Of a DNA stretch of 64,000 bases, positions 10,978-24,643 are shown one piece after another; position 1 is the stretch's first letter, and each line of letters starts with the position of its first letter. A program made the translations under genes and the position numbers. Source of the stretch: Xiphydria camelus (taxonomy: Eukaryota; Arthropoda; Insecta; Hymenoptera; Xiphydriidae); contig OY783192.1 of the NCBI GenBank assembly GCA_963678675.1, positions 30,395,487 to 30,459,486 of the forward strand, written 5' to 3'. The notes beneath the pieces were generated by a model that was not told the DNA's origin, did not search any database, and saw nothing but the letters and a program-made list of their open reading frames with translations.

Positions 10978-11469
10978 TTTTCGTAATCAGCGCGAAAAAA
11001 TACATAAGATAGGATGGTCGAGAATTCGATTCCAGAGATTTCGATTTTTGCGAAAAATCTAAGGGGTATGCCTTAGATTTTTTGCAAAAATCGAAATCTC
11101 TGGAATCGAATTCTGGATCACCCTGTCTTATGTATTTTTTTACGCTGATTCCGAAAAGCACGGTTATTTGGTCGAAATCTCAAAGGAAATATGAAATAAC
11201 GCTGATTTTGTGTATAAACAAATTTTTTTTTCCGCAAGAAATCATCGATATCTCGGTGTTCCGTTGAGATTTCCTCAATAAATCTATCATTTTCGTAATC
11301 AGCGCGAAAAAATACATAAGATAGGATGGTCGAGAATTCGATTCCAGAGATTTCGATTTTTGCGAAAAATCTAAGGGGTATGCCTTAGATTTTTTGCAAA
11401 AATCGAAATCTCTGGAATCGAATTCTGGATCACCCTATCTTATGTATTTTTTTACGCTGATTCCGAAAA
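10978..11469. repeat. Hairpin-type 312-bp units, tandem pair
   Basis: Dyads lie at 10978-11157 (CCCTGTC) and 11290-11469 (CCCTATC). This is a duplicate of 6442-6933 at an offset of 4536 bp, again flanked by GAGACTTCC upstream and ATATGATATAAC downstream. Confidence 0.94.
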
Positions 11470-11934
11470 GCACGGTTATTTGGTCGAAATCTCAAAGGAA
11501 ATATGATATAACGCTGATTTTGTGTATAAAAAAATTTTTTTTTCCGCAAGAAATCATCGATATCTCGGTGTTCCGTTGAGATTTCCTCAATAAATCTATC
11601 ATTTTCGTAATCAGCGCGAAAAAATACATAAGATAGGATGGTCGAGAATTCGATTCCAGAGATTTCGATTTTTGCGAAAAATCGCATTTTCTGTAAGGTC
11701 CCGACCTTACAGAAATTGTCAATTTTTTCGAAAAATGAAAATCTTCGGAATTGGAATCTCGACCACCCTATCCGATGTATTTTTTTACGCTGATTCCGAA
11801 AAGCACGGTTATTTGGTCGAAATCTCAAAGGAAATATGAAATAACGCTGATTTTGTGTATAAACAAATTTTTTTTTCCGCAAGAAATCATCGATATCTCG
11901 GTGTTCCGTTGAGATTTCCTCAATAAATCTATCA

Positions 11935-12426
11935 TTTTCGTAATCAGCGCGAAAAAATACATAAGATAGGATGGTCGAGAATTCGATTCCAGAGATTTCG
12001 ATTTTTGCGAAAAATCTAAGGGGTATGCCTTAGATTTTTTGCAAAAATCGAAATCTCTGGAATCGAATTCTGGATCACCCTGTCTTATGTATTTTTTTAC
12101 GCTGATTCCGAAAAGCACGGTTATTTGGTCGAAATCTCAAAGGAAATATGAAATAACGCTGATTTTGTGTATAAACAAATTTTTTTTTCCGCAAGAAATC
12201 ATCGATATCTCGGTGTTCCGTTGAGATTTCCTCAATAAATCTATCATTTTCGTAATCAGCGCGAAAAAATACATAAGATAGGATGGTCGAGAATTCGATT
12301 CCAGAGATTTCGATTTTTGCGAAAAATCTAAGGGGTATGCCTTAGATTTTTTGCAAAAATCGAAATCTCTGGAATCGAATTCTGGATCACCCTATCTTAT
12401 GTATTTTTTTACGCTGATTCCGAAAA
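11935..12426. repeat. Hairpin-type 312-bp units, tandem pair
   Basis: Dyads lie at 11935-12114 (CCCTGTC) and 12247-12426 (CCCTATC). This is a duplicate of 7399-7890 at an offset of 4536 bp. Confidence 0.94.
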
Positions 12427-13224
12427 GCACGGTTATTTGGTCGAAATCTCAAAGGAAATATGAAATAACGCTGATTTTGTGTATAAAGAAATTTTTTTTT
12501 CCGCAAGAAATCATCGATATCTCGGTGTTCCGTTGAGATTTCATCAATAAATATATCATTTTCGTAATCAGCGCGAAAAAATACATAAGATAGGATGGTC
12601 GAGAATTCGATTCCAGAGATTTCGATTTTTGCGAAAAATCGCATTTTCTGTAAGGTCCCGACCTGACAGAAATTGTCAATTTTTTCGAAAAATGAAAATC
12701 TTTGGAATTGGAATCTCGACCACCCTATCCGATGTATTTTTTTACGCTGATTCCGAAAAGCACGGTTATTTGGTCGAAATCTCAAAGGAAATATGAAATA
12801 ACGCTGATTTTGTGTATAAAGAAATTTTTCTTTCCGCAAGAAATCATCGATATCTCGGTGTTCCGTTGAGATTTCATCAATAAATCTATCATTTTCGTAA
12901 TCAGCGCGAAAAAATACATAAGATAGGATGGTCGAGAATTCGATTCCAGAGATTTCGATTTTTGCGAAAAATCGCATTTTCTGTAAGGTCCCGACCTTAC
13001 AGAAATTGTCAATTTTTTCGAAAAATGAAAATCTTCGGAATTGGAATCTCGACCACCCTATCCGATGTATTTTTTTACGCTGATTCCGAAAAGCACGGTT
13101 ATTTGGTCGAAATCTCAAAGGAAATATGAAATAACGCTGATTTTGTGTATAAACAAATTTTTTTTTCCGCAAGAAATCATCGATATCTCGGTGTTCCGTT
13201 GAGATTTCCTCAATAAATCTATCA

Positions 13225-13404
13225 TTTTCGTAATCAGCGCGAAAAAATACATAAGATAGGATGGTCGAGAATTCGATTCCAGAGATTTCGATTTTTGCGA
13301 AAAATCTAAGGGGTATGCCTTAGATTTTTTGCAAAAATCGAAATCTCTGGAATCGAATTCTGGATCACCCTATCTTATGTATTTTTTTACGCTGATTCCG
13401 AAAA
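13225..13404. repeat. Hairpin-type 312-bp unit, single
   Basis: A single dyad of the CCCTATC type. It follows two 333-bp units that carry the ATC allele, the first with CTTTGGAATT. The same arrangement recurs around 24464-24643, 11239 bp downstream. Confidence 0.93.
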
Positions 13405-16400
13405 GCACGGTTATTTGGTCGAAATCTCAAAGGAAATATGAAATAACGCTGATTTTGTGTATAAACAAATTTTTTTTTCCGCAAGAAATCATCGATATCT
13501 CGGTGTTCCGTTGAGATTTCCTCAATAAATCTATCATTTTCGTAATCAGCGCGAAAAAATACATAAGATAGGATGGTCGAGAATTCGATTCCAGAGATTT
13601 CGATTTTTGCGAAAAATCGCATTTTCTGTAAGGTCCCGACCTTACAGAAATTGTCAATTTTTTCGAAAAATGAAAATCTTCGGAATTGGAATCTCGACCA
13701 CCCTATCCGATGTATTGTTTTACGCTGATTCCGAAAAGCACGGTTATTTGGTCGAAATCTCAAAGGAAATATGAAATAACGCTGATTTTGTGTATAAAGA
13801 AATTTTTCTTTCCGCAAGAAATCATCGATATCTCGGTGTTCCGTTGAGATTTCCTCAATAAATCTATCATTTTCGTAATCAGCGCGAAAAAATACATAAG
13901 ATAGGATGGTCGAGAATTCGATTCCAGAGATTTCGATTTTTGCGAAAAATCGCATTTTCTGTAAGGTCCCGACCTTACAGAAATTGTCAATTTTTTCGAA
14001 AAATGAAAATCTTCGGAATTGGAATCTCGACCACCCTATCCGATGTATTTTTTTACGCTGATTCCGAAAAGCACGGTTATTTGGTCGAAATCTGAAAGGA
14101 AATATGAAATAACGCTGATTTTGTGTATAAACAAATTTTTTTTTCCGCAAGAAATCATCGATATCTCGGTGTTCCGTTGAGATTTCATCAATAAATATAT
14201 CATTTTCGTAATCAGCGCGAAAAAATACATAAGATAGGATGGTCGAGAATTCGATTCCAGAGATTTCGATTTTTGCGAAAAATCGCATTTTCTGTAAGGT
14301 CCCGACCTGACAGAAATTGTCAATTTTTTCGAAAAATGAAAATCTTCGGAATTGGAATCTCGACCACCCTATCCGATGTATTTTTTTACGCTGATTCCGA
14401 AAAGCACGGTTATTTGGTCGAAATCTCAAAGGAAATATGAAATAACGCTGATTTTGTGTATAAAAAAAATATTTTTTCCGCAAGAAATCATCGATATCTC
14501 GGTGTTCCGTTGAGATTTCCTCAATAAATCTATCATTTTCGTAATCAGCGCGAAAAAATACATAAGATAGGATGGTCGAGAATTCGATTCCAGAGATTTC
14601 GATTTTTGCGAAAAATCGCATTTTCTGTAAGGTCCCGACCTTACAGAAATTGTCAATTTTTTCGAAAAATGAAAATCTTCGGAATTGGAATCTCGACCAC
14701 CCTATCCGATGTATTTTTTTACGCTGATTCCGAAAAGCACGGTTATTTGGTCGAAATCTCAAAGGAAATATGAAATAACGCTGATTTTGTGTATAAACAA
14801 ATTTTTTTTTCCGCAAGAAATCATCGATATCTCGGTGTTCCGTTGAGATTTCCTCAATAAATCTATCATTTTCGTAATCAGCGCGAAAAAATACATAAGA
14901 TAGGATGGTCGAGAATTCGATTCCAGAGATTTCGATTTTTGCGAAAAATCGCATTTTCTGTAAGGTCCCGACCTGACAGAAATTGTCAATTTTTCCGAAA
15001 AATGAAAATCTTCGGAATTGGAATCTCGACCACCCTATCCGATGTATTTTTTTACGCTGATTCCGAAAAGCACGGTTATTTGGTCGAAATCTCAAAGGAA
15101 ATATGAAATAACGCTGATTTTGTGTATAAAGAAATTTTTCTTTCCGCAAGAAATCATCGATATCTCGGTGTTCCGTTGAGATTTCATCAATAAATCTATC
15201 ATTTTCGTAATCAGCGCGAAAAAATACATAAGATAGGATGGTCGAGAATTCGATTCCAGAGATTTCGATTTTTGCGAAAAATCGCATTTTCTGTAAGGTC
15301 CCGACCTGACAGAAATTGTCAATTTTTTCGAAAAATGAAAATCTTTGGAATTGGAATCTCGACCACCCTATCCGATGTATTGTTTTACGCTGATTCCGAA
15401 AAGCACGGTTATTTGGTCGAAATCTCAAAGGAAATATGAAATAACGCTGATTTTGTGTATAAAGAAATTTTTCTTTCCGCAAGAAATCATCGATATCTCG
15501 GTGTTCCGTTGAGATTTCCTCAATAAATCTATCATTTTCGTAATCAGCGCGAAAAAATACATAAGATAGGATGGTCGAGAATTCGATTCCAGAGATTTCG
15601 ATTTTTGCGAAAAATCGCATTTTCTGTAAGGTCCCGACCTGACAGAAATTGTCAATTTTTTCGAAAAATGAAAATCTTCGGAATTGGAATCTCGACCACC
15701 CTATCCGATGTATTTTTTTACGCTGATTCCGAAAAGCACGGTTATTTGGTCGAAATCTCAAAGGAAATATGAAATAACGCTGATTTTGTGTATAAAAAAA
15801 ATATTTTTTCCGCAAGAAATCATCGATATCTCGGTGTTCCGTTGAGATTTCCTCAATAAATCTATCATTTTCGTAATCAGCGCGAAAAAATACATAAGAT
15901 AGGATGGTCGAGAATTCGATTCCAGAGATTTCGATTTTTGCGAAAAATCGCATTTTCTGTAAGGTCCCGACCTTACAGAAATTGTCAATTTTTTCGAAAA
16001 ATGAAAATCTTCGGAATTGGAATCTCGACCACCCTATCCGATGTATTTTTTTACGCTGATTCCGAAAAGCACGGTTATTTGGTCGAAATCTCAAAGGAAA
16101 TATGAAATAACGCTGATTTTGTGTATAAACAAATTTTTTTTTCCGCAAGAAATCATCGATATCTCGGTGTTCCGTTGAGATTTCCTCAATAAATCTATCA
16201 TTTTCGTAATCAGCGCGAAAAAATACATAAGATAGGATGGTCGAGAATTCGATTCCAGAGATTTCGATTTTTGCGAAAAATCGCATTTTCTGTAAGGTCC
16301 CGACCTTACAGAAATTGTCAATTTTTTCGAAAAATGAAAATCTTCGGAATTGGAATCTCGACCACCCTATCCGATGTATTTTTTTACGCTGATTCCGAAA

Positions 16401-17533
16401 AGCACGGTTATTTGGTCGAAATCTCAAAGGAAATATGAAATAACGCTGATTTTGTGTATAAAGAAATTTTTCTTTCCGCAAGAAATCATCGATATCTCGG
16501 TGTTCCGTTGAGATTTCATCAATAAATCTATCATTTTCGTAATCAGCGCGAAAAAATACATAAGATAGGATGGTCGAGAATTCGATTCCAGAGATTTCGA
16601 TTTTTGCGAAAAATCGCATTTTCTGTAAGGTCCCGACCTTACAGAAATTGTCAATTTTTTCGAAAAATGAAAATCTTCGGAATTGGAATCTCGACCACCC
16701 TATCCGATGTATTTTTTTACGCTGATTCCGAAAAGCACGGTTATTTGGTCGAAATCTCAAAGGAAATATGAAATAACGCTGATTTTGTGTATAAACAAAT
16801 TTTTTTTTCCGCAAGAAATCATCGATATCTCGGTGTTCCGTTGAGATTTCCTCAATAAATCTATCATTTTCGTAATCAGCGCGAAAAAATACATAAGATA
16901 GGATGGTCGAGAATTCGATTCCAGAGATTTCGATTTTTGCGAAAAATCGCATTTTCTGTAAGGTCCCGACCTGACAGAAATTGTCAATTTTTCCGAAAAA
17001 TGAAAATCTTCGGAATTGTAATCTCGACCACCCTATCCGATGTATTTTTTTACGCTGATTCCGAAAAGCACGGTTATTTGGTCGAAATCTCAAAGGAAAT
17101 ATGAAATAACGCTGATTTTGTGTATAAAAAAAAATATTTTTTCCGCAAGAAATCATCGATATCTCGGTGTTCCGTTGAGATTTCCTCAATAAATCTATCA
17201 TTTTCGTAATCAGCGCGAAAAAATACATAAGATAGGATGGTCGAGAATTCGATTCCAGAGATTTCGATTTTTGCGAAAAATCGCATTTTCTGTAAGGTCC
17301 CGACCTTACAGAAATTGTCAATTTTTTCGAAAAATGAAAATCTTCGGAATTGGAATCTCGACCACCCTATCCGATGTATTTTTTTACGCTGATTCCGAAA
17401 AGCACGGTTATTTGGTCGAAATCTCAAAGGAAATATGAAATAACGCTGATTTTGTGTATAAACAAATTTTTTTTTCCGCAAGAAATCATCGATATCTCGG
17501 TGTTCCGTTGAGATTTCCTCAATAAATCTATCA
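13405..17533. repeat. Array segment C: 333-bp monomers without hairpins
   Basis: Eleven 333-bp periods precede one of 334 bp, which has an extra A in the dyad 2 tract near 17130. The TGTATTGTTTTACG variant occurs near 13715 and 15380. The unit trio starting near 14426 (A-rich, C/T, G/C tract types) recurs 1332 bp later near 15758, a four-monomer higher-order repeat that has partly decayed. Confidence 0.9.
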
Positions 17534-17713
17534 TTTTCGTAATCAGCGCGAAAAAATACATAAGATAGGATGGTCGAGAATTCGATTCCAGAGATTTCGA
17601 TTTTTGCGAAAAATCTAAGGGGTATGCCTTAGATTTTTTGCAAAAATCGAAATCTCTGGAATCGAATTCTGGATCACCCTATCTTATGTATTTTTTTACG
17701 CTGATTCCGAAAA
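17534..17713. repeat. Hairpin-type 312-bp unit, single
   Basis: An isolated dyad of the CCCTATC type, about 4.1 kb from the previous hairpin and 4.5 kb from the next. The following unit combines the ATC allele with TCTATC, a recombinant of the two common haplotypes. Confidence 0.93.
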
Positions 17714-18179
17714 GCACGGTTATTTGGTCGAAATCTCAAAGGAAATATGAAATAACGCTGATTTTGTGTATAAAGAAATTTTTCTTTCCGCAAGAAATCA
17801 TCGATATCTCGGTGTTCCGTTGAGATTTCATCAATAAATCTATCATTTTCGTAATCAGCGCGAAAAAATACATAAGATAGGATGGTCGAGAATTCGATTC
17901 CAGAGATTTCGATTTTTGCGAAAAATCGCATTTTCTGTAAGGTCCCGACCTTACAGAAATTGTCAATTTTTTCGAAAAATGAAAATCTTCGGAATTGGAA
18001 TCTCGACCACCCTATCCGATGTATTTTTTTACGCTGATTCCGAAAAGCACGGTTATTTGGTCGAAATCTCAAAGGAAATATGAAATAACGCTGATTTTGT
18101 GTATAAACAAATTTTTTTTTTCCGCAAGAAATCATCGATATCTCGGTGTTCCGTTGAGATTTCATCAATAAATATATCA

Positions 18180-21104
18180 TTTTCGTAATCAGCGCGAAAA
18201 AATACATAAGATAGGATGGTCGAGAATTCGATTCCAGAGATTTCGATTTTTGCGAAAAATCGCATTTTCTGTAAGGTCCCGACCTTACAGAAATTGTCAA
18301 TTTTTTCGAAAAATGAAAATCTTCGGAATTGGAATCTCGACCACCCTATCCGATGTATTTTTTTACGCTGATTCCGAAAAGCACGGTTATTTGGTCGAAA
18401 TCTCAAAGGAAATATGAAATAACGCTGATTTTGTGTATAAAGAAATTTTTCTTTCCGCAAGAAATCATCGATATCTCGGTGTTCCGTTGAGATTTCATCA
18501 ATAAATATATCATTTTCGTAATCAGCGCGAAAAAATACATAAGATAGGATGGTCGAGAATTCGATTCCAGAGATTTCGATTTTTGCGAAAAATCGCATTT
18601 TCTGTAAGGTCCCGACCTTACAGAAATTGTCAATTTTTTCGAAAAATGAAAATCTTCGGAATTGGAATCTCGACCACCCTATCCGATGTATTTTTTTACG
18701 CTGATTCCGAAAAGCACGGTTATTTGGTCGAAATCTCAAAGGAAATATGAAATAACGCTGATTTTGTGTATAAACAAATTTTTTTTTCCGCAAGAAATCA
18801 TCGATATCTCGGTGTTCCGTTGAGATTTCCTCAATAAATCTATCATTTTCGTAATCAGCGCGAAAAAATACATAAGATAGGATGGTCGAGAATTCGATTC
18901 CAGAGATTTCGATTTTTGCGAAAAATCGCATTTTCTGTAAGGTCCCGACCTGACAGAAATTGTCAATTTTTTCGAAAAATGAAAATCTTCGGAATTGGAA
19001 TCTCGACCACCCTATCCGATGTATTTTTTTACGCTGATTCCGAAAAGCACGGTTATTTGGTCGAAATCTCAAAGGAAATATGAAATAACGCTGATTTTGT
19101 GTATAAAGAAATTTTTCTTTCCGCAAGAAGTCATCGATATCTCCGTGTTCCGTTGAGATTTCCTCAATAAATCTATCATTTTCGTAATCAGCGCGAAAAA
19201 ATACATAAGATAGGATGGTCGAGAATTCGATTCCAGAGATTTCGATTTTTGCGAAAAATCGCATTTTCTGTAAGGTCCCGACCTGACAGAAATTGTCAAT
19301 TTTTTCGAAAAATGAAAATCTTCGGAATTGGAATCTCGACCACCCTATCCGATGTATTTTTTTACGCTGATTCCGAAAAGCACGGTTATTTGGTCGAAAT
19401 CTCAAAGGAAATATGAAATAACGCTGATTTTGTGTATAAAGAAATTTTTCTTTCCGCAAGAAATCATCGATATCTCGGTGTTCCGTTGAGATTTCCTCAA
19501 TAAATCTATCATTTTCGTAATCAGCGCGAAAAAATACATAAGATAGGATGGTCGAGAATTCGATTCCAGAGATTTCGATTTTTGCGAAAAATCGCATTTT
19601 CTGTAAGGTCCCGACCTTACAGAAATTGTCAATTTTTTCGAAAAATGAAAATCTTCGGAATTGGAATCTCGACCACCCTATCCGATGTATTTTTTTACGC
19701 TGATTCCGAAAAGCACGGTTATTTGGTCGAAATCTCAAAGGAAATATGAAATAACGCTGATTTTGTGTATAAAGAAATTTTTCTTTCCGCAAGAAATCAT
19801 CGATATCTCGGTGTTCCGTTGAGATTTCATCAATAAATATATCATTTTCGTAATCAGCGCGAAAAAATACATAAGATAGGATGGTCGAGAATTCGATTCC
19901 AGAGATTTCGATTTTTGCGAAAAATCGCATTTTCTGTAAGGTCCCGACCTTACAGAAATTGTCAATTTTTTCGAAAAATGAAAATCTTCGGAATTGGAAT
20001 CTCGACCACCCTATCCGATGTATTTTTTTACGCTGATTCCGAAAAGCACGGTTATTTGGTCGAAATCTCAAAGGAAATATGAAATAACGCTGATTTTGTG
20101 TATAAACAAATTTTTTTTTCCGCAAGAAATCATCGATATCTCGGTGTTCCGTTGAGATTTCCTCAATAAATCTATCATTTTCGTAATCAGCGCGAAAAAA
20201 TACATAAGATAGGATGGTCGAGAATTCGATTCCAGAGATTTCGATTTTTGCGAAAAATCGCATTTTCTGTAAGGTCCCGACCTGACAGAAATTGTCAATT
20301 TTTTCGAAAAATGAAAATCTTCGGAATTGGAATCTCGACCACCCTATCCGATGTATTTTTTTACGCTGATTCCGAAAAGCACGGTTATTTGGTCGAAATC
20401 TCAAAGGAAATATGAAATAACGCTGATTTTGTGTATAAAGAAATTTTTCTTTCCGCAAGAAGTCATCGATATCTCCGTGTTCCGTTGAGATTTCCTCAAT
20501 AAATCTATCATTTTCGTAATCAGCGCGAAAAAATACATAAGATAGGATGGTCGAGAATTCGATTCCAGAGATTTCGATTTTTGCGAAAAATCGCATTTTC
20601 TGTAAGGTCCCGACCTGACAGAAATTGTCAATTTTTTCGAAAAATGAAAATCTTCGGAATTGGAATCTCGACCACCCTATCCGATGTATTTTTTTACGCT
20701 GATTCCGAAAAGCACGGTTATTTGGTCGAAATCTCAAAGGAAATATGAAATAACGCTGATTTTGTGTATAAAGAAATTTTTCTTTCCGCAAGAAATCATC
20801 GATATCTCGGTGTTCCGTTGAGATTTCCTCAATAAATCTATCATTTTCGTAATCAGCGCGAAAAAATACATAAGATAGGATGGTCGAGAATTCGATTCCA
20901 GAGATTTCGATTTTTGCGAAAAATCGCATTTTCTGTAAGGTCCCGACCTTACAGAAATTGTCAATTTTTTCGAAAAATGAAAATCTTCGGAATTGGAATC
21001 TCGACCACCCTATCCGATGTATTTTTTTACGCTGATTCCGAAAAGCACGGTTATTTGGTCGAAATCTCAAAGGAAATATGAAATAACGCTGATTTTGTGT
21101 ATAA
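18180..21104. repeat. Four-monomer higher-order repeat, period 1332 bp
   Basis: A block of four monomers is present about 2.2 times. The paired rare bases GAAGTCATCG and TCTCCGTG occur together only near 19128-19147 and 20460-20479, exactly 1332 bp apart, and the unit types before and after agree in order. Agreement ends near 21104, where the dyad 2 tract changes to the A-rich type. Confidence 0.88.
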
Positions 21105-22175
21105 AAAAAATATTTTTTCCGCAAGAAATCATCGATATCTCGGTGTTCCGTTGAGATTTCCTCAATAAATCTATCATTTTCGTAATCAGCGCGAAAAAAT
21201 ACATAAGATAGGGTGGTCGAGAATTCGATTCCAGAGATTTCGATTTTTGCGAAAAATCGCATTTTCTGTAAGGTCCCGACCTTACAGAAATTGTCAATTT
21301 TTTCGAAAAATGAAAATCTTCGGAATTGGAATCTCGACCACCCTATCCGATGTATTTTTTTACGCTGATTCCGAAAAGCACGGTTATTTGGTCGAAATCT
21401 CAAAGGAAATATGAAATAACGCTGATTTTGTGTATAAACAAATTTTTTTTTCCGCAAGAAATCATCGATATCTCGGTGTTCCGTTGAGATTTCCTCAATA
21501 AATCTATCATTTTCGTAATCAGCGCGAAAAAATACATAAGATAGGATGGTCGAGAATTCGATTCCAGAGATTTCGATTTTTGCGAAAAATCGCATTTTCT
21601 GTAAGGTCCCGACCTGACAGAAATTGTCAATTTTTTCGAAAAATGAAAATCTTCGGAATTGGAATCTCGACCACCCTATCCGATGTATTTTTTTACGCTG
21701 ATTCCGAAAAGCACGGTTATTTGGTCGAAACCTCAAAGGAAATATGAAATAACGCTGATTTTGTGTATAAAAAAAATATTTTTTCCGCAAGAAATCATCG
21801 ATATCTCGGTGTTCCGTTGAGATTTCCTCAATAAATCTATCATTTTCGTAATCAGCGCGAAAAAATACATAAGATAGGATGGTCGAGAATTCGATTCCAG
21901 AGATTTCGATTTTTGCGAAAAATCGCATTTTCTGTAAGGTCCCGACCTTACAGAAATTGTCAATTTTTTCGAAAAATGAAAATCTTCGGAATTGGAAACT
22001 CGACCACCCTATCCGATGTATTTTTTTACGCTGATTCCGAAAAGCACGGTTATTTGGTCGAAATCTCAAAGGAAATATGAAATAACGCTGATTTTGTGTA
22101 TAAACAAATTTTTTTTTCCGCAAGAAATCATCGATATCTCGGTGTTCCGTTGAGATTTCCTCAATAAATCTATCA

Positions 22176-22355
22176 TTTTCGTAATCAGCGCGAAAAAATA
22201 CATAAGATAGGATGGTCGAGAATTCGATTCCAGAGATTTCGATTTTTGCGAAAAATCTAAGGGGTATGCCTTAGATTTTTTGCAAAAATCGAAATCTCTG
22301 GAATCGAATTCTGGATCACCCTGTCTTATGTATTTTTTTACGCTGATTCCGAAAA
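22176..22355. repeat. Hairpin-type 312-bp unit, single
   Basis: A single dyad with CCCTGTC, the base otherwise seen only in first members of the 6-12 kb pairs. The following period is 332 bp (one T fewer in the dyad 2 tract) and carries TACGTAAG for TACATAAG near 22511. GGAAACTCGACC replaces GGAATCTCGACC near 21996 and 22639, on both sides of this hairpin. Confidence 0.93.
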
Positions 22356-23485
22356 GCACGGTTATTTGGTCGAAATCTCAAAGGAAATATGAAATAACGC
22401 TGATTTTGTGTATAAAGAAATTTTTTTTCCGCAAGAAATCATCGATATCTCGGTGTTCCGTTGAGATTTCATCAATAAATATATCATTTTCGTAATCAGC
22501 GCGAAAAAATACGTAAGATAGGATGGTCGAGAATTCGATTCCAGAGATTTCGATTTTTGCGAAAAATCGCATTTTCTGTAAGGTCCCGACCTTACAGAAA
22601 TTGTCAATTTTTTCGAAAAATGAAAATCTTCGGAATTGGAAACTCGACCACCCTATCCGATGTATTTTTTTACGCTGATTCCGAAAAGCACGGTTATTTG
22701 GTCGAAACCTCAAAGGAAATATGAAATAACGCTGATTTTGTGTATAAAAAAAATATTTTTTCCGCAAGAAATCATCGATATCTCGGTGTTCCGTTGAGAT
22801 TTCCTCAATAAATCTATCATTTTCGTAATCAGCGCGAAAAAATACATAAGATAGGATGGTCGAGAATTCGATTCCAGAGATTTCGATTTTTGCGAAAAAT
22901 CGCATTTTCTGTAAGGTCCCGACCTTACAGAAATTGTCAATTTTTTCGAAAAATGAAAATCTTCGGAATTGGAATCTCGACCACCCTATCCGATGTATTT
23001 TTTTACGCTGATTCCGAAAAGCACGGTTATTTGGTCGAAATCTCAAAGGAAATATGAAATAACGCTGATTTTGTGTATAAACAAATTTTTTTTTCCGCAA
23101 GAAATCATCGATATCTCGGTGTTCCGTTGAGATTTCCTCAATAAATCTATCATTTTCGTAATCAGCGCGAAAAAATACATAAGATAGGATGGTCGAGAAT
23201 TCGATTCCAGAGATTTCGATTTTTGCGAAAAATCGCATTTTCTGTAAGGTCCCGACCTTACAGAAATTGTCAATTTTTTCGAAAAATGAAAATCTTCGGA
23301 ATTGGAATCTCGACCACCCTATCCGATGTATTGTTTTACGCTGATTCCGAAAAGCACGGTTATTTGGTCGAAATCTCAAAGGAAATATGAAATAACGCTG
23401 ATTTTGTGTATAAAAAAAATATTTTTTCCGCAAGAAATCATCGATATCTCGGTGTTCCGTTGAGATTTCCTCAATAAATCTATCA

Positions 23486-23665
23486 TTTTCGTAATCAGCG
23501 CGAAAAAATACATAAGATAGGATGGTCGAGAATTCGATTCCAGAGATTTCGATTTTTGCGAAAAATCTAAGGGGTATGCCTTAGATTTTTTGCAAAAATC
23601 GAAATCTCTGGAATCGAATTCTGGATCACCCTATCTTATGTATTTTTTTACGCTGATTCCGAAAA
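23486..23665. repeat. Hairpin-type 312-bp unit, single
   Basis: A single dyad of the CCCTATC type. It is followed by the two ATC-allele units that also follow 12247-12426. This is part of the copy at offset 11239. Confidence 0.93.
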
Positions 23666-24463
23666 GCACGGTTATTTGGTCGAAATCTCAAAGGAAATAT
23701 GAAATAACGCTGATTTTGTGTATAAAGAAATTTTTTTTTCCGCAAGAAATCATCGATATCTCGGTGTTCCGTTGAGATTTCATCAATAAATATATCATTT
23801 TCGTAATCAGCGCGAAAAAATACATAAGATAGGATGGTCGAGAATTCGATTCCAGAGATTTCGATTTTTGCGAAAAATCGCATTTTCTGTAAGGTCCCGA
23901 CCTGACAGAAATTGTCAATTTTTTCGAAAAATGAAAATCTTTGGAATTGGAATCTCGACCACCCTATCCGATGTATTTTTTTACGCTGATTCCGAAAAGC
24001 ACGGTTATTTGGTCGAAATCTCAAAGGAAATATGAAATAACGCTGATTTTGTGTATAAAGAAATTTTTCTTTCCGCAAGAAATCATCGATATCTCGGTGT
24101 TCCGTTGAGATTTCATCAATAAATCTATCATTTTCGTAATCAGCGCGAAAAAATACATAAGATAGGATGGTCGAGAATTCGATTCCAGAGATTTCGATTT
24201 TTGCGAAAAATCGCATTTTCTGTAAGGTCCCGACCTTACAGAAATTGTCAATTTTTTCGAAAAATGAAAATCTTCGGAATTGGAATCTCGACCACCCTAT
24301 CCGATGTATTTTTTTACGCTGATTCCGAAAAGCACGGTTATTTGGTCGAAATCTCAAAGGAAATATGAAATAACGCTGATTTTGTGTATAAACAAATTTT
24401 TTTTTCCGCAAGAAATCATCGATATCTCGGTGTTCCGTTGAGATTTCCTCAATAAATCTATCA

Positions 24464-24643
24464 TTTTCGTAATCAGCGCGAAAAAATACATAAGATAGGA
24501 TGGTCGAGAATTCGATTCCAGAGATTTCGATTTTTGCGAAAAATCTAAGGGGTATGCCTTAGATTTTTTGCAAAAATCGAAATCTCTGGAATCGAATTCT
24601 GGATCACCCTATCTTATGTATTTTTTTACGCTGATTCCGAAAA
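24464..24643. repeat. Hairpin-type 312-bp unit, single
   Basis: A single dyad of the CCCTATC type. It lies 978 bp after the previous hairpin and 978 bp before the next (333+333+312). Confidence 0.93.

Larger units (their letters stand above)
5047..13208. repeat. Large duplicated block, offsets 4536 and 2580
   Basis: About 5047-8672 recurs at about 9583-13208 (offset 4536, roughly 3.6 kb), with the same order of 333- and 312-bp units and the same rare bases. Within it, about 5761-7480 also recurs at 8341-10060 (offset 2580, roughly 1.7 kb). The edges are where diagnostic variants stop agreeing: the dyad 2 tract near 5047, ATC versus CTC near 8673, and hairpin versus standard centre near 7481. 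Unequal exchange between misaligned arrays would give this. Confidence 0.85.
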
